A stretch of 64,000 nucleotides of DNA, from NCBI RefSeq assembly GCF_002975275.1, contig NZ_PCOQ01000020.1:59108-123107 (forward strand), in the 5' to 3' direction. Origin of the DNA: Achromobacter sp. MYb9. Its GTDB lineage: Bacteria; Pseudomonadota; Gammaproteobacteria; Burkholderiales; Burkholderiaceae_B. Positions within the stretch are counted from its first letter, which is position 1; the number at the start of each line of letters is the position of its first letter. The notes under the pieces are model-generated. The model was not told where the DNA came from. It was given only the letters and a program-made list of their open reading frames with translations, and ran no database searches. A program made the translations under genes and the position numbers. Shown here piece after piece: positions 58,001-64,000 of the stretch.

Positions 58001-59935
58001 GGCCTGCTGCCCGACGATGAGCATGCACGCGTGCTGGCGCTTGGGCGGGGCGCAACGCCCGGCTATCCGCTGGACACCGGTTACGCCGCGCTGTTCGAGG
58101 CGCAGGCGCGCCGACACGCCCAGCGCATCGCGGCGCGCGACGCGAACGGAGACATCCGCTACGACGCGCTGAATCGGCTGGCCAACCGCCACGCGCACGC
58201 GTTCCGAGCGGGCGGGGTGGGCCGCGACGACGTCGTGGTGGTGCTGGCCGAGCGTGGCATCGGCATGCTGGCGGCCGTGCTGGGTGCATTCAAGGCGAAC
58301 GCGGCCTACCTGGCGCTGGACCCTGCCTTGCCGTCGCAGCGGCTGGCGCAGATTCTTGACCTGTGCCGCGCGCGCGCGGTCGTCACGGATCGTGGCGCAG
58401 CCGCGGCGCACGCCGACGTGATCGCGGCGCTGCCCGCCGCAGTGGCCCGGCACGACATCGACGTACCGGCATCCGGCAGCGACGCCGATCCGCGCGAACC
58501 CGCGCATCGCGACCAGGCGGCCTACGTGATCTTCACGTCGGGTTCCACGGGCATGCCCAAGGGCGTGGTCGTCACCAGCCAGGGCATGTTGAACAACCAG
58601 CTCAGCAAGATTCCCGCGCTGGGTCTTACTGAACATGACGTCATCGGCCAGACGGCCGCGCAGAGCTTCGACATTTCGGTGTGGCAGCTGCTGGCAGGGT
58701 TGTTGTGCGGCGCGTGCGTCGAGATCGTCGCGGATAACGTGGCGCGCGACCCGCAAGCCCTGATCCGCCGCGTGAACGATAGCGGCATCACCGTGCTGGA
58801 ATGCGTGCCGACCCTGATCCAGGGCATGTTGATGGCCGACGCGGTGTCGATGCCCGGCCTGCGCTGGATGCTGCCCACGGGCGAAGCCAGTTCGGTGGCG
58901 CTGGCGCGCGCGTGGCTGGATCGCTATCCGGGCGTGCCGCTGGTCAACGCCTATGGCCCCGCCGAATGCGCGGACGACGTGGCGCTGTACCGCGTGGACG
59001 ATGCCAAGGACGAGCCCGGCCCGGTACTGGCGATTGGCACGGCGGCCGACCACACGCAGCTGTACGTGCTGGACGCGAACCTGGACCTGCTTCCCGCTGG
59101 CGCCATCGGTGAACTTTGCGTGGCGGGCGTGGGTGTCGGGCGCGGGTATCTGCATCAGCCGGGGCTGGCCGCTGAACGGTACATTGCCGATCCGTATGCA
59201 GCACGGCCCGGCGCGCGGCTCTACCGCACGGGCGATCTGGCGCGTTATCGGGCCGACGGCGTGCTGGAGTACGTGGGGCGCAGCGACCATCAGGTCAAGG
59301 TGCATGGCTTTCGCATTGAATTGGGCGAGATCGACGCGTTCCTGGCGCGCTTGTCCAGCGTGCGCCAGGCGGTCACGGTGGCGCGCGATGACGGGCAGGG
59401 CCATCGGCTGGTCGGCTATGTGACGCCGCGCAACCCGGCGCTGGCGGGGTCGCGCGACGACGCGCAGCGCGCCTGGTTGGAATCCGTGCAGGCCGAGCTG
59501 GCATCCGCCTTACCGGCCTATATGGTTCCCGCCTTGTGGGTCGTGCTGCCATCGATTCCGCTGACGCCCAACGGCAAGGTGGACCGCCGCGCGCTGCCGG
59601 CGCCCGACACGCAGGCTTCGCTACGTCACTACACCGCGCCTGAGGGTGACCTGGAAGCGCAACTGGCCACTATCTGGGCCGCGGTGCTGGGCGTGCCGCG
59701 CGTGGGCCGCGACGACAGCTTCTTTGAGCTGGGCGGCCATTCCTTGCTGGTGATGCGGGTGGTTGCGCGTATTCGGACCGATCTGAACATCGAAACGCCG
59801 CTGGCCGCGCTGTTCGAAGCACAGACGCTGGCGCGCTTCGCCGAGCGCGTGGCCGAGGCGGCGCAGGCAGGTATTGGGCAGGCCGACGCAATGCGCAGCA
59901 TCGACGCGTTCATCGATACCCTGGAGATTCTTTGA
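52016..59935 (+). CDS. NRPS protein: Ser module with epimerase, then probable Dab module (C-A-T-E-C-A-T)
   Basis: This 2639-residue protein carries two modules. The first condensation domain has HH at 170-171 (HHIVSDAW). Adenylation 1 (about 495-990) has pocket code DVWHLSLIDK, the serine code, followed by a carrier with Ser1041. An epimerase domain follows with HH at 1230-1231 (AHHLVVDAVSW), giving D-Ser. The next condensation domain has HH at 1696-1697 (YHHILMDAW), as expected for one accepting a D-residue donor. Adenylation 2 (about 2020-2510) has the code DIWELTADDK, which I associate with 2,4-diaminobutyrate. The final carrier is Ser2576. A 15-base tandem repeat lies within the epimerase domain. 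Overlaps on both sides couple it to its neighbours. Confidence 0.93.
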   Translation: MSDTQQALLRALLAEDDNDDDATLDASAIPVSDTRHDAPLSYSQQQLWFLQKLDPASTAYNLPRALRIRGKLDVSALRAAFAALARRHAVLRSTFHEQDGEPRQRVNAVHAFTLDEVDLSALAPEAREAALQTHSARIATHVFDLTRAPALIACVIKLERDDHVLAWSLHHIVSDAWSNPIFMRDLAQAYEDITTSGAAVANEPPRRYSDFAAWQRGHAQAGGYAAHVAHWNAHLGDDLQDLALPTDHPRPAVLGAEGASRYVEVPAALVEGLRAFCRASQCTPFVALFTAWQLLLGRLSGQTGFAVGVPSANRNRPELQELLGFFVTTQVFRVDAPASASLRQVCLAVRADARAAMNYADLPLELLLESREVVRDPARSPLFQVLFGLQVGSAGPGLSLPGVQVERLPVPERSAKFEWSLDLLWDDAAGPAPALHGRLEFNTALYGEDTAARMWRRYLCVLEALVTQPDSRVAALDVILPEEREQVQAWSRNAAQHVECAPVHRLFEQQARATPDAIALVCGDDTLSYADLNARANRRAHDLIARGAGPDALVAIAVQRSVDMVVGLLAIQKAGAAYVPLDLDYPVERLAYMLRDSGAVLLLCAQDLPDGLVSSDGPAIVDLRDAPPSDAVHNPDVTLHGENLAYVIYTSGSTGRPKGAANRHAALTNRVAWMQQAYGLGADDVVLQKTPFGFDVSVWEFFWPLMTGARLVMAQPGDHRDPERLVALIHRHAVTTVHFVPSMLAAFMAYESAARCASLRRILCSGEALPAEVRDDVLQRMPWAELHNLYGPTEAAIDVTASRCATEDGTRVPIGAPISATQAWVLDADLNLSPPGAVGELYLGGMGLARGYVRRPGMTADRFVADPYASEPGARLYRTGDLASWRADGQLLYQGRADHQVKIRGFRVELGEVQTRLAAQPGVAAAVAVAHETASGTKLVAYVSPRDAAQQPDPVMLRAALAAELPDYMVPAVIVVLAALPLSANGKIDRKALPAADFQRDSVFETPVGDTEHLLAGIWRAVLAVPRIGRHDNFFELGGDSILTLKIVAAARKQGVKIAPRDVMERQTIAALALSASAMRPETATGPARGAALLSPVQQAFFDLSVPHRSHWNQSVVLRPNGEVDVAALQRAMDAVLAHHDAFRLRYRQDAQAGWVQEYDTDAVAPRLALTPSGDDTDAPFAGLADALQRSLSVESGPVTAAAWVEPNGGRPDVGRPDAGRPGRLLWVAHHLVVDAVSWRVLLEDLEAAYDQARRGAPLTLPSATTSFADWTQALARYGALPATQAQLPEWLAICGEQDAPLPVARPNGANRVSDQRSVAAQLDPAASSRLLSGGARAYRAQASELLLTAVARVLCAWTGHESVLLELEGHGREEDATGVDASRVVGWFTSLFPLRVRPGAADLGSALAAIKEQLRAVPDKGLGYGVLRTMTAAGRVLANHPYPRITFNYLGRTDAAARTWTWADEPAGVERDPDSERRSVLDIGVALRDGALRFTWSYSAAMQDESEVRALADACVAELARLADVVDAPGVGGVTPSDFPLAALSQTQLNRLAPNPREVADIYPPTPMQQGLLLHTLMNPGSGMYLMQDRYRFDRHLNLDAARRAWDLMAQRHEALRAGFAWQAGETPVQVIRREVDAPVQVFDWRELPVEAALAQLDHLLQDELAAGFDMGAAPLWRVRLARLADGDRMVLSYHHILMDAWCRSLLLADFFSAYDAYAQGQAPQLAQPVPYRDFIAWLGRQDMAAARAYWRDTLRGFGTVTPLPLAGRGAPTPGQSRTADAVVSLTPAETTALQRAAQQQQLTVNTYAQGAWALWLARVAGLQDVLYGVTVAGRPTDLNGVQDTIGLFINTLPLRVDVPGPDSPISVAQWLRTVQAGNAALREHEHLSLAEIQALADVPRGTTLFDTLFVFENAPVDGALLARAQAIGARADGARTHTNYPLTVVVKPGEQLVLQLTYDADQFDEESVLRVLDGLRHVLGQLAGRPASPLAQIGLLPDDEHARVLALGRGATPGYPLDTGYAALFEAQARRHAQRIAARDANGDIRYDALNRLANRHAHAFRAGGVGRDDVVVVLAERGIGMLAAVLGAFKANAAYLALDPALPSQRLAQILDLCRARAVVTDRGAAAAHADVIAALPAAVARHDIDVPASGSDADPREPAHRDQAAYVIFTSGSTGMPKGVVVTSQGMLNNQLSKIPALGLTEHDVIGQTAAQSFDISVWQLLAGLLCGACVEIVADNVARDPQALIRRVNDSGITVLECVPTLIQGMLMADAVSMPGLRWMLPTGEASSVALARAWLDRYPGVPLVNAYGPAECADDVALYRVDDAKDEPGPVLAIGTAADHTQLYVLDANLDLLPAGAIGELCVAGVGVGRGYLHQPGLAAERYIADPYAARPGARLYRTGDLARYRADGVLEYVGRSDHQVKVHGFRIELGEIDAFLARLSSVRQAVTVARDDGQGHRLVGYVTPRNPALAGSRDDAQRAWLESVQAELASALPAYMVPALWVVLPSIPLTPNGKVDRRALPAPDTQASLRHYTAPEGDLEAQLATIWAAVLGVPRVGRDDSFFELGGHSLLVMRVVARIRTDLNIETPLAALFEAQTLARFAERVAEAAQAGIGQADAMRSIDAFIDTLEIL
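55642..55680 (+). repeat. 15-base tandem repeat inside the epimerase domain coding region
   Basis: GGGCCGCCCTGACG(T/C) occurs twice in full (55642-55656 and 55657-55671) and then in part to 55680. It keeps the frame and encodes GRPDV-GRPDA-GRPG near residues 1209-1223, shortly before the HHLVVD motif. It looks like slippage expansion of a loop. Confidence 0.7.
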
Positions 59936-62900
59936 TGGACGACACCCTGGCCCGGCAAATCGCCGGAAAATTCGCATCGCTTTCGCCTGCGCAGCGTCGC
60001 GCCGTGTACGACAAGATGCGCGAACAGGGCATGGACCCGTCGCACCTGCCGATACTGCCGCGCAAGGGGCCGCCAGTGCTGTCGCACGCGCAGGAGCGGT
60101 TGTGGTTCCTGTGGCGCCTGGACCCCCGCGATGCCGCCTACCACCTGCCGGGCGTGTTGCGCCTGACGGGCGTGCTGGACACCGAAAGCGTGCGCCTGGC
60201 GTTCGAGCGCGTGCTGGCCCAGCATGCGGCGCTGCGCACGCGATTCGACATGGACGAAGACGGCATGGCGCATCCGGTGGTGCAGACGCCGTGGCGCATG
60301 GAGCTTGCTCAAGCAGACTTGCGCGCCGCCCCGAACGCGGATCAAGAGGAACGGGCGCGAGAGATCACGCGTGCATGGATCGCCGAACCGTTCGACCTGC
60401 TGACCGGCCCCTTGCTGCGGGTGGGGCTGGTGCGCGTCGGTGAAGAAGAACATCTGCTGGTCACCGTCATGCACCATATCGTGTCGGACGGATGGTCCAT
60501 CGGGTTGCTGACGGATGCGTTCTGCAAGCACTACGCGGCGCTGCGGACGGGCGCGGAACTCGCATCGCCGCCGCCCGCTATCGCCTACACCGATTACGCG
60601 GCTTGGCAACGAGACCTGTTGGCGGCCGGCGAGGAGGATCGGCAACTGGCTTATTGGCGTCAGGCCTTGGCCGGGGATCACCCCGTATTGCAGCTGAACG
60701 CCGATTTTCCGCGGCGTGGCGCAAGCGGGCAGGCGGCCGATGCCTGCGTCAGCAACGTCCCACACGCTGTTGCGGACGAGTTGCGCCGCTATGCGCACGC
60801 CCGGGGTTGCACGTTGTTCGTCGTCTTGCTGGCCGCCTTCCAGGCGCTGTTGGCGCGCCATACCGGCCAGGCCGACATCCGCGTCGGCGTGCCGGTGGCG
60901 GGGCGCTCGCGCCCCGAGGTGCAAGACGTGGTGGGACTGTTCGTAAACACACAGGTGCTGCGCGCCACGCTTGCCCCGGACTTGAGCTGGTCGGCGCTGC
61001 TTGCCCGAACGCGCGACGCCGTGGCGCAGGCGCAGGCCCATCAAGACCTGCCGTTCGAGAAACTGGTTGACGCCCTGCAACCCGAACGCAGCCTGGACCA
61101 TACACCGCTGTTCCAGGTGCTGTTCAACCATCAACAGTTGCCCGGCGCAGACAGCTGGCAATTGGCCGGACTGCGTGCCACGCCGGAATCGTTTGCGCCG
61201 CCGACCTTGCCCTTTGCGTTGCAATGCGACACCGCCCAATACGATGACGGCGGCCTGCGCGTGACGTGGCGATATCCGCGCGACGCCTTTATGCCCGACA
61301 CGCTGACGCGCATGGCCGGTCACTATCAAGCGCTGCTGCGGGCGATGGTGCGCGATGATGCGGCGCGCGTGTGGGACGCCGAGCTGTTGTCGCCGGCGGA
61401 AGGCAAGACGTTGAGCGAATGGGAGACGGGCGGGCCACTGGCAGATGAGGTAGCGTCGGCGTTCGGCGCACTACCGGTGCATCGCCAGTTTGAGAGGCAG
61501 GCGCGTCTGTGGCCGGATCGTGTGGCGGTGACGTGCCTTGATGCGTCGCTGACGTATGGCGAACTGGACCGCCGCGCGAATCAATTGGCGCATCGCTTGG
61601 ACGTACGAGCGGAACAGTGCGTGGGGATTGCTGCCGAACGATCGCTGGAACTGGTTGTAGGTTTGTTGGCGGTGTTGAAGGCGGGTGCGGCCTACGTGCC
61701 GTTGGACCCGGATTATCCTGATGATCGGCTGGCCTACATGTTGCAAGACAGTGGCGTGTCGTTGCTGCTGACGCAGGCCGGATTGGCGGCGCGGATGGGC
61801 GCGTTGTCGTCATCGACAACCTTGATGGCCTTGGACCAGATGGACGTTTCGTCCGAACCGGTCACGCCGCCCGATGTTACGCATCACCCCGAGAACCTCG
61901 CCTACGTCATCTATACCTCGGGCTCCACCGGCAAGCCCAAGGGCGCGGCCAACCGGCATATCGCGCTGAGCAATCGCTTGGCGTGGATGCAGCAGGCCTA
62001 CGGCTTGACGGCGGACGACGTGGTGCTGCAAAAGACCCCATTCAGCTTCGACGTCTCGGTGTGGGAGTTCTTCTGGCCTTTGATGACGGGCGCGCGGCTG
62101 GCGTTGGCAGGGCCGGGCGATCATCGCGATCCGGCGCGTCTTTCCGCGCTGATACGCGAACAAGGCGTCACGACGCTGCATTTTGTCCCTTCGATGCTGC
62201 ACGCTTTCATCAGCCAAGCCGAACAAGCAGGCGCGGATGCATGCGCGACGCTGCGCCGCATCGTGTGCAGCGGCGAAGCGTTAGGCGCGGACTTGCAGGC
62301 GCACTGCCTGGCGTTGTTGCCGCAGGCTGGGATGTACAACCTGTACGGCCCGACGGAAGCGGCGATCGACGTCACGCACTGGACGTGCGTGGACGATGGC
62401 AGCGGCGTGGTGCCGATCGGCTATCCCATCGCGGGCATTCATACACGGGTACTGGACGCGCAGCTGAACCCCGCGCCCATCGGCGTACCGGGCGAGCTGT
62501 ATCTGGGCGGTGTGGGCTTGGCGCGCGGGTATCTGAACCGCCCTGGCCTGACTGCCGACCGCTTCATCGCCGACCCGAACGGGCTGGGCGGCAGGCTGTA
62601 TCGCACGGGCGACTTGGTGCGCTGGATGCAGGATGGGCAGTTGGAGTACTTGGGCCGGCTGGATCACCAGGTGAAAATCCGTGGCCTGCGGATCGAATTG
62701 GGTGAGATTGAAGCCAGCATGTTGGCGCGGGACGATGTCGCACAAGCGGCAGTTATTGCGCAGGACGGCCCGTCGGGCGCCCGACTGGTCGCGTATGTCG
62801 CACCGGCGTCAGTGGATACCGCCGCGCTGCGGGTCGCGTTGTCGGCGGCGTTACCCGACTACATGGTGCCCGCCGCCTTCGTCACGTTGGATGCTTTGCC

Positions 62901-64000
62901 CGTCAACGCCAACGGCAAACTGGATCGCAAGGCCTTGCCGAAGGCCGAGTTTGCCGCCAGCCAGGGTTACGAGGCGCCCGAAGGCGCCGTCGAATCTGCG
63001 CTTGCCGCCATCTGGTCGCAAGTGCTGGGCGCGGCGCAGGTGGGCCGCCACGACAACTTCTTTGAATTGGGCGGCGACTCGATACTTAGCCTGCAAATCG
63101 TGGCGCGCTTGCGCCAAGCGGGCTGGCAGGTCACGCCGCGCCAGGTGTTCGAACGGCAGACGGTGGCCGATCTGGCCAGTGTGGCAGTGGCCGCGCAGGC
63201 GCAAGACCTTACCGATGAGGCCGTCGGCGACGTGCCGCTGTTGCCGATTCAGGCGGCGTTCCTGGCGTTGCCGCTGGCGTCTCACAACCATTGGAATCAG
63301 GCAGTGCTGCTGCATAGCGACGCGTCTGTCGATGCGCAAGCGTTGTCTGCCGCCTTGCAGGCCGTCGTCGTGCAGCACGACGCGCTGCGCCTGCGCTTCA
63401 CGCGCGAAGACGGCGCTTGGCGCCAACGCTATGAGGCCAGCCCCGACATGGCGGACCTGCTGTGGCAACGCAGCAATGTGACCGACATCGCGGCGCAGTG
63501 CGATGCCGCGCAACGCAGTCTGGATATCGAGCACGGCCCGTTGCTGCGCGCTGTGCTGATGCATGTGGCCGATGGCACCTCGCGCGTGCTGCTGGTCATT
63601 CATCATTTGGCCGTGGACGGCGTGTCGTGGCGCGTGTTGCTGGCGGATTTGCAGCAGGCCTACGCCCAAGCGCTGGCAGGCGGCACGATCACGCTGCCCG
63701 CGCGTTCGGCCAGCTACGGCGCATGGGCGCGGCGCATCGAAGCCGCGCGTGCATCGTATGAACCCGAGCTGGAATACTGGCGCGCGTTGCCCGCAGGCGA
63801 CGCCTTGCCGTGCGACAACGCGCAGGGCGAAAACCGCGTCGGCGACCAACAGCGCGTGGCGCTGGCGCTGGACCGCGCCACGACCCAAGCGCTGCTCAAG
63901 GACGCGCCGGCCGCGTACCGCACGCAGGTCAACGACCTGCTGCTGGCCGCATTGGCGCAGGCGCTGGGCGAGTGGGGCGGGTTGAAGCAGGTGCGCATCG
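59935..64000 (+). CDS. NRPS protein, N-terminal part: Ser module with epimerase (C-A-T-E...), truncated by the window end
   Basis: The gene starts at the ATG at 59935, overlapping the previous stop as TGATG, and is still open at base 64000 after about 1355 codons. It begins with a condensation domain with HH at 180-181 (HHIVSDGW). An adenylation domain (about 510-1000) follows, with pocket code DVWHVSLIDK, a serine code. The carrier has Ser1049 and the epimerase domain has HH at 1223-1224 (HHLAVDGVSW). This repeats the layout of the first Ser module of the preceding protein, so it adds a second D-Ser after the probable Dab. Later modules, tailoring enzymes and release domain lie outside the window; a hydroxamate-forming ornithine module would be expected for known relatives. 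Confidence 0.9.
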   Translation, partial: MDDTLARQIAGKFASLSPAQRRAVYDKMREQGMDPSHLPILPRKGPPVLSHAQERLWFLWRLDPRDAAYHLPGVLRLTGVLDTESVRLAFERVLAQHAALRTRFDMDEDGMAHPVVQTPWRMELAQADLRAAPNADQEERAREITRAWIAEPFDLLTGPLLRVGLVRVGEEEHLLVTVMHHIVSDGWSIGLLTDAFCKHYAALRTGAELASPPPAIAYTDYAAWQRDLLAAGEEDRQLAYWRQALAGDHPVLQLNADFPRRGASGQAADACVSNVPHAVADELRRYAHARGCTLFVVLLAAFQALLARHTGQADIRVGVPVAGRSRPEVQDVVGLFVNTQVLRATLAPDLSWSALLARTRDAVAQAQAHQDLPFEKLVDALQPERSLDHTPLFQVLFNHQQLPGADSWQLAGLRATPESFAPPTLPFALQCDTAQYDDGGLRVTWRYPRDAFMPDTLTRMAGHYQALLRAMVRDDAARVWDAELLSPAEGKTLSEWETGGPLADEVASAFGALPVHRQFERQARLWPDRVAVTCLDASLTYGELDRRANQLAHRLDVRAEQCVGIAAERSLELVVGLLAVLKAGAAYVPLDPDYPDDRLAYMLQDSGVSLLLTQAGLAARMGALSSSTTLMALDQMDVSSEPVTPPDVTHHPENLAYVIYTSGSTGKPKGAANRHIALSNRLAWMQQAYGLTADDVVLQKTPFSFDVSVWEFFWPLMTGARLALAGPGDHRDPARLSALIREQGVTTLHFVPSMLHAFISQAEQAGADACATLRRIVCSGEALGADLQAHCLALLPQAGMYNLYGPTEAAIDVTHWTCVDDGSGVVPIGYPIAGIHTRVLDAQLNPAPIGVPGELYLGGVGLARGYLNRPGLTADRFIADPNGLGGRLYRTGDLVRWMQDGQLEYLGRLDHQVKIRGLRIELGEIEASMLARDDVAQAAVIAQDGPSGARLVAYVAPASVDTAALRVALSAALPDYMVPAAFVTLDALPVNANGKLDRKALPKAEFAASQGYEAPEGAVESALAAIWSQVLGAAQVGRHDNFFELGGDSILSLQIVARLRQAGWQVTPRQVFERQTVADLASVAVAAQAQDLTDEAVGDVPLLPIQAAFLALPLASHNHWNQAVLLHSDASVDAQALSAALQAVVVQHDALRLRFTREDGAWRQRYEASPDMADLLWQRSNVTDIAAQCDAAQRSLDIEHGPLLRAVLMHVADGTSRVLLVIHHLAVDGVSWRVLLADLQQAYAQALAGGTITLPARSASYGAWARRIEAARASYEPELEYWRALPAGDALPCDNAQGENRVGDQQRVALALDRATTQALLKDAPAAYRTQVNDLLLAALAQALGEWGGLKQVRI

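Noticed and set aside
57581..59404. Minus-strand open frame of 607 codons
   Set aside because: Mirror of the condensation and adenylation coding region; no motif recognised.
59629..61329. Minus-strand open frame of 566 codons
   Set aside because: Antisense to carrier and condensation domains; frame openness is explained by high GC at third positions.

Overview
The window is high-GC, densely packed bacterial DNA. Most genes sit in short operons whose stop and start codons overlap (ATGA or GTGA). The gene families fit a soil or opportunistic betaproteobacterium of the Burkholderiales, most likely Alcaligenaceae such as Achromobacter or Bordetella: a Bug/TctC binding protein, a phasin-like protein, FecI/FecR regulators and OrbS/PvdS-like promoter logic. 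This placement is inferred from gene content, not from a marker gene. I saw no rRNA, tRNA, insertion sequence, CRISPR array or prophage gene.

Region 1 (1-8.6 kb). After the tail of a GGDEF protein comes a minus-strand operon for a polyamine/opine-type ABC importer (binding protein, one fused double permease, ATPase). It continues into 5-oxoprolinase subunits pxpB and pxpC, a GntR/FCD regulator and a 2-hydroxyacid dehydrogenase. pxpA is divergent, and a near-perfect palindrome lies between the two units. Region 2 (8.6-14.5 kb). A LysR gene is divergent from an operon of D-carbamoylase, serine/threonine dehydratase, Bug binding protein and D-aminoacylase, which looks like salvage of N-substituted D-amino acids. 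Region 3 (14.6-20.6 kb). A minus-strand group holds a dehydratase, a DUF4392 (D-glutamate cyclase-like) protein, RidA and an MFS transporter, with two LysR genes upstream and a perfect palindrome in the promoter region. Region 4 (20.8-28.4 kb). A class V aminotransferase and a complete Dpp/Opp-type peptide ABC transporter converge on a flavin-dependent monooxygenase.

Region 5 (28.5-36 kb) is a ferric-siderophore uptake operon: TonB receptor, binding protein, two FecCD permeases and an ATPase, under an AraC/PchR-like regulator with a Fur-box-like upstream site. Region 6 (36.1-41.5 kb) holds a phasin-like gene flanked by two diverged copies of a Fur-box segment, then a FecI sigma factor, a FecR regulator, a TonB transducer-receptor and a second, orphan ECF sigma factor.

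Region 7 (41.5-64 kb, running off the end) is a nonribosomal lipopeptide siderophore assembly line: MbtH, type II thioesterase, Sfp-type phosphopantetheinyl transferase, a stand-alone SyrP/TauD hydroxylase and four NRPS proteins. A fatty-acyl-AMP ligase loads a lipid. Reading the adenylation pockets by eye gives Asp (DLTKVGHVGK), Ser (DVWHLSLIDK), a probable 2,4-diaminobutyrate (DIWELTADDK) and Ser (DVWHVSLIDK). The predicted partial product is acyl-(beta-hydroxy)Asp-D-Ser-Dab-D-Ser-..., with later modules outside the window. A TAAA-N17-CGTC element, the OrbS/PvdS-type iron-starvation promoter, lies directly upstream of mbtH. Regions 5 to 7 therefore form one iron-acquisition island: Fur controls regulators, ECF sigma factors drive synthesis and receptor, and the ABC system imports the chelate.

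No gene-free gap exceeds 300 bases. The largest (9582-9878, between the LysR gene and the D-carbamoylase gene) shows no site I can defend.
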